From Macrostomum hystrix (lineage: Eukaryota; Platyhelminthes; Macrostomidae), in contig CATNEN010000003.1 in NCBI GenBank assembly GCA_950097015.1, positions 6,784,001-6,848,000 of the forward strand: DNA of 64,000 nt. Reading direction: 5' to 3'. The notes under the pieces were generated by a model. It was not told the origin of the DNA, did no database searches, and worked only from the letters and a program-made list of their open reading frames with translations. Shown here in pieces: positions 51,600 to 63,400 of the stretch; within the stretch, counting starts at the first letter, position 1; every line of letters starts with the position of its first letter. A program made the translations under genes and the position numbers.

Positions 51600-53872
51600 T
51601 GTCTCAGAGTCCATAACAAACGTTTGTCTAACTGGTATCGTTGTTTGTTACGTAAGTCAAGTCTCTGGTCCCCAGATGATGCCTATTGCCCATATATATA
51701 TTATATAATTTCTTAGGCCGATCGAGTTCAGCAAACGCGGTTCTAAGAATGGAAAATGAATGAATAAATGAAACGAAAGGTTGCATAACTCACACACACA
51801 CACAGCGAACACATCACAGCACAAACCAAGGACGACTGGGAGACAAGGCAAGGTGGATCATTTTGGTTCCTCGCCTGGTGCTTTAGGGGGGCCTTGCTCC
51901 GGTTCGCGATGACGTAACTATCGCCTATAACTTTTTAGGAGTCGCCAATATTCTAGACACAGACGCAGACTAAACGCATGCATGCAGTTATGACGCAATC
52001 GGGCCACGAAAACTATAAAGATGGAGGTGTGTGTGTGTCAGAAATGCTGAGCTTTTCGAAACACAATCACCTATATAATAGTGAGAAGGGCCGGGCTGGG
52101 GAACTCTTGATTTGTTACGCAATTCCTGCCCCTGTTCTTCTTCTTACCTCTGCTCTTCGTGGTTTAATAGCGCAGGTAGACGGAATTTTGCCTAAATAAG
52201 TCGACTAGTTGTAGCGAATGCATTTTAGAGTATATGCAACAATATTTATTATTGTTTTAGACTTTGCCTATAATGTTAGATATTCCTCACTCATAATTTT
52301 TCCAGTCAGCCGCTGTGCAGACAGAGATATACGGCGATGCCAACGCCGAGGAATGGGGAGAAAGAGAGAGAGAGAGAAAGGGAGCTCTCTCTCTCTCCAA
52401 TAGTCTGGCGTGGGGGAGCTATGAATGCATGTTCGCGGGCTTCAGCCGCAGACCGCTAAAAAGCAGTGAGGGAGGCTAGAACTAAAGGAAGGACACCACC
52501 CATACTACTGTAGGAGGGAGGGCCCACGGGCCTAGCAGACAGGCAGGCACAAGTGTGTGAGTGTGTGTGTGTGGGCAGAATAGAGGCGACGCATTGAGCG
52601 AGAGACGTCGGTCGGGAAAGGGGGGTCATGGGCGGAGGATGGGGTGGTTTGGCCAGACAGCGCCCACCCCGCCTCAGCCGGGCACGGTGGCTGGTAGTCA
52701 ATTATTGAAGGGTTTTGGGGGTTTGTCTATGGGGTGGGGGTTGGAACGGGGTAGGGCGGAAGGAGAGGACTGGGGTCGCAGCTTAGACAGAGCGAGGCGA
52801 GGGGTGGTGGGCGCGCTTTGACCGAGTCTGGTTGAGAGAGGGTGAGAGGACCTGAGAGGAGCGGCAGGCGGGCCGATTGCGCAACACTGGTGTTAGTCAG
52901 CCTAGGGAAGAGACTTGCCAGTTGCAATCTGTAAACATTTTGCGTTATTTTTAAAGACTAATACGACGTGCATGTATTAGTCTCGAAATATCCAATCATT
53001 ACGTCTATAATAAATGATTACTCGATTTCGTTAACTATTTTTTTTGTCTTTATAAGCCTTTATATTGTAACTAATTGATGACTTCGTGTCGCATATTTGC
53101 ATATCAGAAAAAGTAACGAAAAAATCTCTGAGACCTGAACACAATTATTTCTCAATGGTGACGAAGCCCATCTTTAGAAACTAATGAAAAAATGCGTGCT
53201 GCACAGTAGTCTATGCAGCAATTTACTTTTGTTTTGTCTATTTATGTTGAAACTTCGTAAAAAACACGCACCGGTGTTCTATAAATTAATTATTGATCAA
53301 AAAGAGCATAGTTAATTATACAAACAGTTGATAAACATTAATAACAACAGATAACAATGTTGCCGATGCACATCGTCTGTTACAAAATAAGTAGGCGAAG
53401 ATACAATAGCAGTAAAGAGCAGTAAAGAACAACAAGCAAAGAGAGACAAATTCATACTAATTTTCTTTTATAATAACGAAGTTGGAATAGTTAAATTAGC
53501 ATTGTTAGAAAAAACGTTACTGACCTACACGAGAGCAGATTTTTTAATTTAAATTTTTGTTTCGAATAACTATCCTGAAGTTACCGAGGTTTATACTAGA
53601 AGGTTATTTTTAAGAAGACAAAAATTACAAAAAAATTCATCCAGCCGAACAGAGAAACCAAACTGTCAGTAATTCGCTTAGAAACGAAATACAGAAAATA
53701 CAGTATTTAAACATTATTTTGGCTGCCAAAAAGCATGTGATTAAGAAAAACAAATAATAAAAAACATACCAAACAAGCCACTACTGATGACTCGTGATGC
53801 AAATTTAAAACAAAAGCATTTTTATTTAAGGAGTGTCTTTATGCTATATTTCATGAAAAAAGAATTCAAAGT
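51600..53872. other. intergenic region between the bZIP and virilizer genes
   Basis: Upstream DNA of the bZIP gene. It holds a TATATATA tract (51690-51710), a GA/CT microsatellite (52360-52400) and a G-rich, CpG-containing block (52440-52900) that could be regulatory. The part next to virilizer is AT-rich. Plus-strand TTTATT at 53821-53826 reads AATAAA on the minus strand, about 47 bp past the virilizer stop: a likely polyadenylation signal. Confidence 0.45.
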
Positions 53873-54461
53873 TTATTTTCCGCGCATGTAGCCGCCACGG
53901 TCGCGCCTGCCCCCGGGTCTAGCGCCGTAGGTACTCCTTGGCAGGTGCATCTGTTGGGACATCATCTGCAGTTGCATGCTGTGCATGTGATGCTGCTGCT
54001 GATGCATCTGTGGATGCAGATGAAGCGGATGGCCAAAGCCGACGAGGCTGAAGCCACTAGATGCCTGGTCAAGGCCGCCCTCAGCAATGAGCTGCTGCTG
54101 CTGCTGCTGTTGATCAACATTCTCCGACAGCTTTTCAAAATCGTCGACGTGCATTGAAGGCGGCCTGGAGGTGTTCGGCGGGCGGGAACGGAAAGCGTCG
54201 TTGACACCGCCAAGGCCACCGCCGCCAAGGCCTCCTCCTCCGCCTCCGCCGCCGCCACCGCCGCCACCGCCGCTAAATCCGGCGCGAAGGCTGAAGCCGC
54301 GACCGCGCATAGGTGCAACAAAGCGACGCTGCTGACTGGTCTCGATGATGGCGTCGTGACCCTGACGGCGCTGCTTATGCCGGACGGCTTCGTCGTCTGA
54401 AGGCTGGCCGCAGCCGCCGCGTTCCAGCTCCTCAGCCAGGTTTAGACTGGGACAAGTGGAC
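53873..54461 (-). CDS. VIRMA: VIRMA terminal exon
   Basis: Follows the acceptor TTTGTCATGCAG and encodes STCPSLNLAEELERGG, an RG-rich part, a run of Gly, DAFRSRPPNTSRPPSMHVDD, a Gln run, a His/Met/Gln-rich stretch and an RGG-like tail, then TAA. The NTSRPPSMHVDDF block is the family hallmark. Confidence 0.9.
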
Positions 54462-57400
54462 CTGCATGACAAATCATTTTTCGATATATCCAAGTCGGAT
54501 AACTTTATATTGCGTTTTAAAGGCATCGCGTTTCCATTCTTACGTACGACATACTTTCACAAGCATGTTGCAAAACGAAATTTAAAGGTTTCCGATACAA
54601 ATTGGCTCAATAAACTAAATAACTATGACAATGACAGCATCATATTTTTACATTTTTCGATACATATAGGTGAAAAAGTGAAACAAAACAAACCTGGCCA
54701 ACTCTTCCAGATCGCATCGCAGCATCTCTGGCTCCAACTCTGATTCGTCCGGCGCGGCCAATCCGAACCAATAATCCGACTGGAGTCGCTCTTCAGCTTC
54801 AGCTTGATTCACTCCGGCGCTTGTTGTGAAGACGGCACGCTGTTGAAACACAACGGCCAACGGTTGCGGCTCGGGCAGTTCAGGCGGCCGAGTGACAGCC
54901 GGCTCACCGTCTGGCGCCTGTTCCAGCATCTGGATGAGGCTCTCCATACTCTCTAGCAGGCCTTCCAAAGTGTTCTCCTCCTTGGCGTATTCGCAGAGCA
55001 GGTTATGCAACTCGTACACAGTGTGGCGGTCCTGCTGGTTGCCATTGTCCGGTCGCCAGTCGAGCATGGCCTTCACTTCGCCGACTGTGACAGCCTGACT
55101 GCGCAGAGGCATTGATTCGCCCTCCAGAGTTTCCGTGGTGATCAGAGCTCGCAGCAACTCCAGGGTAGTTAGCAGAGTGTTAAGACAATCAGGATTGTCC
55201 TTACTAAACGTGGTATTGACGCGACGCATCAGGTTTAGAAATACTTCGCTAGAGGCGGCAACGCATCTGCAGGTTGGTTTGAAAAAAGAGGAAAATTACG
55301 TGCACTGTCTACTTTCAGTGGTTAAAAAGTGCTAAACAATTTCTCGTCAAAAAAATCTTATTATATCCTTAATAGTCTACTAGTAAGTAGCAATAATAGA
55401 AAAAGCACAGCTTACTGTTTAACCAGACAGAAACCAGCGTCGTGTTCAGTCTGCAGCACCAAGACCTTCAGGCACAGGTGCACAGTAGCCAATTCGCTAC
55501 CTGGCTCTTTGACGTGCCGAAATACGGCCTCAGTAGCGGAGGCCAGCTGATCTCCTGGCGGTATACAATTAGCCAGAGTCTGTAAGGTGACTCTCTGCCT
55601 GCCAGATTTAGTCAGCGGCATCTCCAGTGCAATGTCCGGATCCAATAGGGACACCAGACAGCCAATTAGCTGCTCCTGGCAGCGCAGAGTCTGATCCGTA
55701 ACTAGACGAGCCGACAGCAGGCGCTGAGGGACATATTGGGATTGTTGCCATGCTAACAAATTAATGCTTGAAAATATAGGCATAACTAGGCATGTTAATA
55801 TGAGTAAATTATACTTGGTATGTTTAAACCAACTGAATCTATAATTAGCCCCAACTGAATCTATAATTAGCCTCAAACTGAATCTATAATTAGCCTCAAA
55901 ATGAATCTATAATTAGCCTCAAACTGAATCTATAACTAGCCCCAACTGAATCTATAATTAGCCTCAAACTGAATCTATAACTAGCCCCAACTGAATCTAT
56001 AATTAGCCTCAAACTGAATCTATAATTAGCCTCAAAATGAATCTATAATTAGCCTCAAACTGAATCTATAACTAGCCTCAAACTGAATCTATAATTAGCC
56101 TCAAACTGAATCTATAATTAGCCTCAAACTGAATCTATAACTAGCCTCAAACTGAATCTATAATTAGCCTCAAACTGAATCTATAATTAGCCTCAAACTG
56201 AATCTATAATTAGCCCCAACTGAATCTATAATTAGCCTCAAACTGAATCTATAATTAGCCTCAAACTGAATCTATATTGAGCCTCAAACTGAATCTATAA
56301 TTAGCCTCAAACTGAATCTATAATTAGCCTCAAACTGAATCTATAACTAGCCTCAAACTGAATCTATAATTAGCCCCAACTGAATCTATAATTAGCCTCA
56401 AACTGAATCTATAATTAGCCTCAAACTGAATCTATAACTAGCCTCAAACTGAATCTATAATTAGCCTCAAACTGAATCTATAACTAGCCTCAAACTGAAT
56501 CTATAATTAGCCCCAACTGAATCTATAATTAGCCTCAAACTGAATCTATAACTAGCCTCAAACTGAATCTATAACTAGCCTCAAACTGAATCTATAATTA
56601 GCCTCAAACTGAATCTATAATTAGCCCCAACTGAATCTATAATTAGCATCAAACTGAATCTATAATTAGCCTCAAACTGAATCTATAATTAGCCTCAAAC
56701 TGAATCTATAATTAGCCTCAAACTGAATCTATAATTAGATTGGCGTGAAACTAAACATAGTGAATTTTAATTGCAGTCCCTGAAACACAAGCCTTGTTTC
56801 AAACCTTGGCAATAATATAGAAATCTCTAGCGCAGAGGCTGGCAGTCTGTCCAGATGCGTTGTTAGCAGCAAACACGGACGTCTGCGGCGGGGGAGGTTC
56901 CATAGCTAGGCGAAGAAACGCCAGCTTGACAGAAGCTACTGACAGTAGGATGTTAAGCGCGTTTAGAGCGCGAGTTATTTCGCCAGCATCCGGTTGGGGA
57001 TCTTTAGCGGCAGGTTCAGCCAATAGCGGCTGCACTTGTAGGGATCCGTTGCTGCCTAGCAACGACTGATGTTGGGCCCTTGACGACTGCTGCGGATCAT
57101 CCTGATTAGAGGACTGATCTCCACCAGACTGCAGAACAATTATTTAGAATCGAAAAAATTATAAAAGCTGGCGACAATAAATACTTAGCTACTTACTACC
57201 TGTGTACACCTGCCTGTACCTAGCTACCTGTGTACACCTGCCTGTACCTAGCTACCTGTGTACACCTACCTGTTTGTACCTAGCTACATGTGCACACCTA
57301 CCTGCCTGTACCTAGCTACCTGTGTACACCTACCTGTTTGTACCTAGCTACCTGTGTACACCTACCTGTCTGTACCTAGCTACATGTGTACACCTACCTG

Positions 57401-60400
57401 TCCGTACCTAGCTACATGTGTACACCTACCTGTCTGTACCTAGCAACCTGTGTACACCTACCTGTCTGTACCTAGCAACCTGTGTACACCTACCTGTCTG
57501 TACCTAGCTACCTGTGTACACCTACCTGTCTGTACCTAGCTACCTGTGTAAACCGATCTGTGCCTAGCTACACAGCTACATATCTACCTATCTACCTGTT
57601 TACCTAGCTACACAGCTACCTATCTATCCTTTTAGCTAGCTAGCTAGCTACCTATTTATCTACTTTTTTACCTAGCTACCCAGCTAACAATCTACCTTTT
57701 TTCCTAGCTACCCAGCTAACAATCTACATTTTTTCCTAGCTACACAGCTACCTATCTATCTATCTACCTTTTTACTTAGCTACGCAGCTACCAATCTACC
57801 TATCTACCTATATACAATTTTAACTTGCTACCAATCTACCTAGGTACCAATCTCTCGCCAGTTCACCTCGGCAACTCACCTCAGAATGAGCCCGGCGAGC
57901 CTCCCAGGTGGTCAGCAGCTTATCGTAAGGCTCCCAGGCGTCCAGCAGGCACCTGACGCCCAGTTCAGCCAGCATTGTCGCTGCCGGAGCCGACAAGTCT
58001 CCAATCTGAGAAGCGACTCTACGCAACACCTGACTCACAAACGGATTAGTTGAACCGCCAATGAGACGCAACAGGTTGCCAGTCTGCTGAGATAGGCACA
58101 GCATGTGAGCGCTGGCAAGCTTGCGAAGATTCACACAGGCGGTGAGCTCGGACTCTGTCACCTGTTTAGGATTTGCACAGCTAGGTATTAGCTTGATTTA
58201 CTTGAGACTATGGACAATAACCGCTGGGTCACTAGGGAAGGCCATTTATCACACCCTACAAATACTGACTCAGATATCACACCCTACAAACACTGACTCA
58301 GATATCACACCCTACAAACACTGACTCAGATATCACACCCTACAAACACTGACTCAGATATCACACCCTACAAACACTGACTCAGATATCACACCCTACA
58401 AACACTGACTCAGATATCACACCCTACAAAGTACTATTACTTTAGCTAGGTCAGTACTATTACTTTAGCTAGGTCAGTACTATTACTTTAGCTAGGTCAG
58501 TACTATTACTCTAGCTGGGTCAGTACTATTACTCTAGCTAGGTCAGTACTATTACTCTAGCTGGGTCAGTACTATTACTCTAGCTAGGTCAGTACTATTA
58601 CTCTAGCTAGGTCAGTACTATTACTCTAGCTAGGTCAGTACTATTACTTTAGCTAGGTCAGTACTATTACTCTAGCTAGGTCAGTACTATTACTCTAGCT
58701 GGGTCAGTACTATTACTCTAGCTAGGTCAGTACTATTACTCTAGCTGGGTCAGTACTATTACTCTAGCTAGGTCAGTACTATTACTTTAGCTAGGTCAGT
58801 ACTATTACTCTAGCTAGGTCAGTACTATTACTCTAGCTAGGTCAGTACTATTACTCTAGCTAGGTCAGTACTATTACTTTAGCTAGGTCAGTACTATTAC
58901 TCTAGCTAGGTCAGTACTATTACTCTAGCTGGGTCAGTACTATTACTCTAGCTAGGTCAGTACTATTACTCTAGCTGGGTCAGTACTATTACTCTAGCTA
59001 GGTCAGTACTATTACTTTAGCTAGGTCAGTACTATTACTCTAGCTAGGTCAGTACTATTACTTTAGCTAGGTCAGTACTATTACTTTAGCTAGGTCAGTA
59101 CTATTACTCTAGCTAGGTCAGTACTATTACTTTAGCTAGGTCAGTACTATTACTTTAGCTAGGTCAGTACTATTACTTTAGCTAGGTCAGTACTATTACT
59201 CTAGCTAGGTCAGTACTATTACTTTAGCTAGGTCAGTACTATTACTTTAGCTAGGTCAGTACTATTACTCTAGCTAGGTCAGTACTATTACTCTAGCTAG
59301 GTCAGTACTATTACTCTAGCTGGGTCAGTACTATTACTCTAGCTAGGTCAGTACTATTACTCTAGCTGGGTCAGTACTATTACTCTAGCTAGGTCAGTAC
59401 TATTACTTTAGCTAGGTCAGTACTATTACTCTAGCTAGGTCAGTACTATTACTCTAGCTAGGTCAGTACTATTACTTTAGCTAGGTCAGTACTATTACTC
59501 TAGCTAGGTCAGTACTATTACTCTAGCTGGGTCAGTACTATTACTCTAGCTAGGTCAGTACTATTACTATAGCTGGGTCAGTACTATTACTCTAGCTAGG
59601 TCAGTACTATTACTTAAGCTAGGTCAGTACTATTACTCTAGCTAGGTCAGTACTATTACTTTAGCTAGGTCAGTACTATTACTTTAGCTAGGTCAGTACT
59701 ATTACTCTAGCTAGGTCAGGCCATAGACAATAGACTCACCTTAGAACCAGTTCTGATATAGATAGGCAGCGGTAGCGGCATCAATTCGCCCAGTATAGTC
59801 AGTCCGGCCAGGTAATAGCACGGAGCGGATACAGTCAGCTCAAGAACATGCTTCAAAGCTTTAGTCCATTGTGACTCGTCCAGTGCCCTCTCGTGGTCGC
59901 CGGCGGATGGTAGTGCAGTCTGGCTAAATGCCAGATAGCTGTCAATCACACCTGTGTGTATCTGGCCAATCACCTGGGCATAGAATAGTGGCAAATTGGC
60001 AGACGGAAAACTGCACACAACTGCAAACGCACGGAACAGGCAATCCAGCATAGTGTAGTTGCTGAATCTCGAGCCCATAGACTTGATCACACTCTGCAGC
60101 AATACGGCAATTGTTTGGACGGCCGGTTCCAAGGCTAGCAGCGATACTAGGAAATTGTCGTCTAAGAAGTCTGTACCTTGCTGCCAGGGCATTGTTAGCT
60201 GCGGGTGGAAATTGCGCAAAGAAGATTGTTGGGAGGGAGAAGGCGCAGCGAAGATTGTTGGGAGGGAGAGAAGGCGCAGAGAAGATATGCGGGGGGAGAG
60301 AAGGCGCAGAGAAGATATGCGGGGAGAGAAGGCGCAAAGAAGATATGCGGGGGGGAGAGAAGGCACAGAGAAGATATGCTGGGGGAGAAGGCGCAGAGAA

Positions 60401-63400
60401 TATATGCGGGGAGAGAAGGCGCAAAGAAGATATGCGGGGGGGAGAGAAGGCGCAAAGAAGATATGCGGGGGGGAGAGAAGGCACAGAGAAGATATGCTGG
60501 GGGAGAAGGCGCAGAGAAGATATGCTGGGGGAGAAGGCGCAGAGAAGATATCAGGGGGGAGAAGGCGCAGAGAAGATATCAGGGGAGAGAAGGCGCAGAG
60601 AAGATATGCGCGGAGAGAAGGCGCAGAGAAGATATCCTGGGGGAGAAGGCGCAGAGAAGTTTTGCGGGGCAGAAGGCACAGAGATTGTGGGGGAGGAGAA
60701 GGCTCAAAGAAGATTCTCTGGTGGACAAGGGGATCAGAAAGTTGAGGGGGAGAAGGCGCGGAGAATAAGAGGGAGAAGAGAGAAGAGAATATGCATAGAA
60801 GAGGAAAAGAGGGGAGAAGGGAAAGAAGCTGGGAAGAAAAGAGGAAAAAAGCGAGACGGAGAAAAAACAGAGAAAATGATAGATGGGAGACAAATGCTGA
60901 AGAACAGAGAGATACTCAGTGTTTAGTAAAGACACCAGCCAGAAACTCAGGTAAGCAAAAAATGGTAGCTCACCTGATCAACCAGCCGGGTGACGATTCG
61001 CACCAGCAGGTTGAGTCCGTCGGCGCTGACCAGCTCAGCCAGAGCGTACTGATATCGCAGCTCGGTGACGCGAGGCTCCAGAGCGTGCGGACACCACAGT
61101 CGAGGCGTCTCTCTGGCGCGAAACGAGCCGGGCGCAACAGCGAGGGTCTTTAGCAGGCGCAGAAGAGTCACGAGACCTGGCGGACAGTTTGAATGATCTA
61201 AGCAATCCGACCAGGTCTTCAGGCTGGCTAGCAGAGCTGGCAGCTGGTCCAGTGTGTACGGCGGCCTTGTTGCCTGAATGGTGTGAGATGGGTTGAGTAG
61301 AGATAGAGTAAGAGATTGATTGAGCAGAGATAGGGTGAGATTAATAGAGACAAGGTGAGATTAAATTGATTGAAGACAGGGTGACATTGAGTAGAGATTG
61401 TGGGATTGGGTAGATATAGGGTGAGATTGAGTAGATACGGGGTGAGATTGAGTAGATACGGGGTCAGATTGGGTAGAGATAGGGTGAGATTGAGTAGATA
61501 CGGGGTCAGATTGGGTAGAGATAGGGTGAGATTGAGTAGAGACTGGGTGAGATTGGGTAGAGACTGGGTGAGATTGGGTAGAGACTGGGTGAGATTGGGT
61601 AGAGACTGGGTGAGATTGGGTAGAGACTGGGTGAGATTGGGTAGAGACTGGGTGAGATTGGGTAGAGATTGGGTAGAGACTGGGTGAGATTGGGTAGAGA
61701 CTGGGTGAGATTGGGTAGAGACTGGGTGAGATTGGGTAGAGACAGGCTGAGATTGAGTAGAGACAGGCTGAGATTGAGTAAAGACAGGCTGAGATTGAGT
61801 AGAGACTGGCCGAGATTGAGTAGAGACAGGCTGAGATTGAGTAGAGACAGGCCTAAAGGATTTACAAACCTTCAACGGTGCTAGCCAATCAGCAAGCTCC
61901 GACAGTCGACCAGACTTGCCACCACCGCCACCGACTGCGCTGTTGCTGACAACACCGGAGCCCAGCTGCTGCTGCTGCTGAGTCGCAGCCAAATTGCCGG
62001 CTGGTTTTTTTCGTGCAACAGCGCCAGCCACCACAGCCAATAATCTTTCTCCGCAATTGGCAAATAATTTAACGAATTGGTCGCCATCGGCGTAGCGAAA
62101 ACAGGCGGCTAGAATGGCAAGACAATAGCTGCGACTGGCGCTCAGCAGCTTTCGCTGCTGCTGCTGTTGCTGAGCTCGCTGACGCTTAGCGGCCGTTGGA
62201 GCAGAATTTGCGTCTCCATTTTTATTAGCAAACATTTTATTATTAGTTTCTAGAAACGGCAGCAGCACTAGCATGCTCTCTTCTATTAGCAGCAATTCGG
62301 CTAGCCATCGACCAGCCTGTGGCGCGGAGGTCGACATCAGGTAGAGCTCGTGTAGGCTAGCCACAGCCTCACTGCATAGTTCCGCATCCAGAGCCTGCTG
62401 ATTGGCTGCTGAGCCAGTTGCTGTTCGAGCACCGGCCGAAGGTGAGGATGGCGAATTCGGGTTAGAATCGAGTTTATCAACAGCTTCAGCAGCAGCGGAC
62501 GCGGTGGCGTCCAATGACAATCGTTGCAGTTTGTGATGCACCAATAGGCGATCGATGTGGCCCACAGTGACCAGCTTGCAGGTTAGCTGCAGGCCCAGTG
62601 TGGACCATTCAGCCGGTACTGCTGTAGATTTATTGGCTCCGTAATCCTTGTCGTCGGCGTCGTCTGCGTCCTCCGGATCGGGATTCAGTTCCGGACTGAG
62701 TCGGTAGATGATAGCCTGGAAAGAATAATATCTGTTCTAGTAAGTCTTAATTTAAGGATATTTAATATTGCGGATTTGTTTACTAGTTTACTGGCGATGA
62801 TTAATGGGACATACATTTTAGGATTTTTTCTGGCAGATGTAGTCGAAACTCTATTGTTAGGGATTATAGGCACGTTGTCGAGGGTTTTAGGTACATTGTT
62901 GAGGATTTTAGGTGCATTGTTGAGGATTTTAGGTGCATTGTTGAGGATTTTAGGTACATTGTTGAGGATTTTAGGTACATTGTTGAGGATTTTAGGTACA
63001 TTGTTGAGGATTTTAGGTGCATTTTTGAGGATTTTAGGTGCATTGTTGAGGATTTTAGGTGCATTGTTGAGGATTTTAGGTGCATTGTTGAGGATTTTAG
63101 GTGCATTGTTGAGGATTTTAGGTGCATTGTTGAGGATTTTAGGTACATTGTTGAGGATTTTATGTGCATTTTTGAGGATATTTGGGGTAAATGAATGAGA
63201 ATTGTTGGGGGATATTGTTGAGAATAAAGGGGGCATACTGTTGAGGATTTTTGGGGGAGAAATGAATGAGAATTTTACGGGGTATTGTTAAGGATTAAGG
63301 GCGCATACTATCGAGGACTTTTGGTACATTGTTGAGGATTTTAGGTGCATTTTTGAGGATTTTTTTGGGAGAAATGATTGAGAATTTTAGAGGGATATTG

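Noticed and set aside
60059-60935. Plus-strand frames of up to 271 codons
   Set aside because: They run through the purine-rich repeat of a virilizer intron, antisense to the gene, and have no domain.
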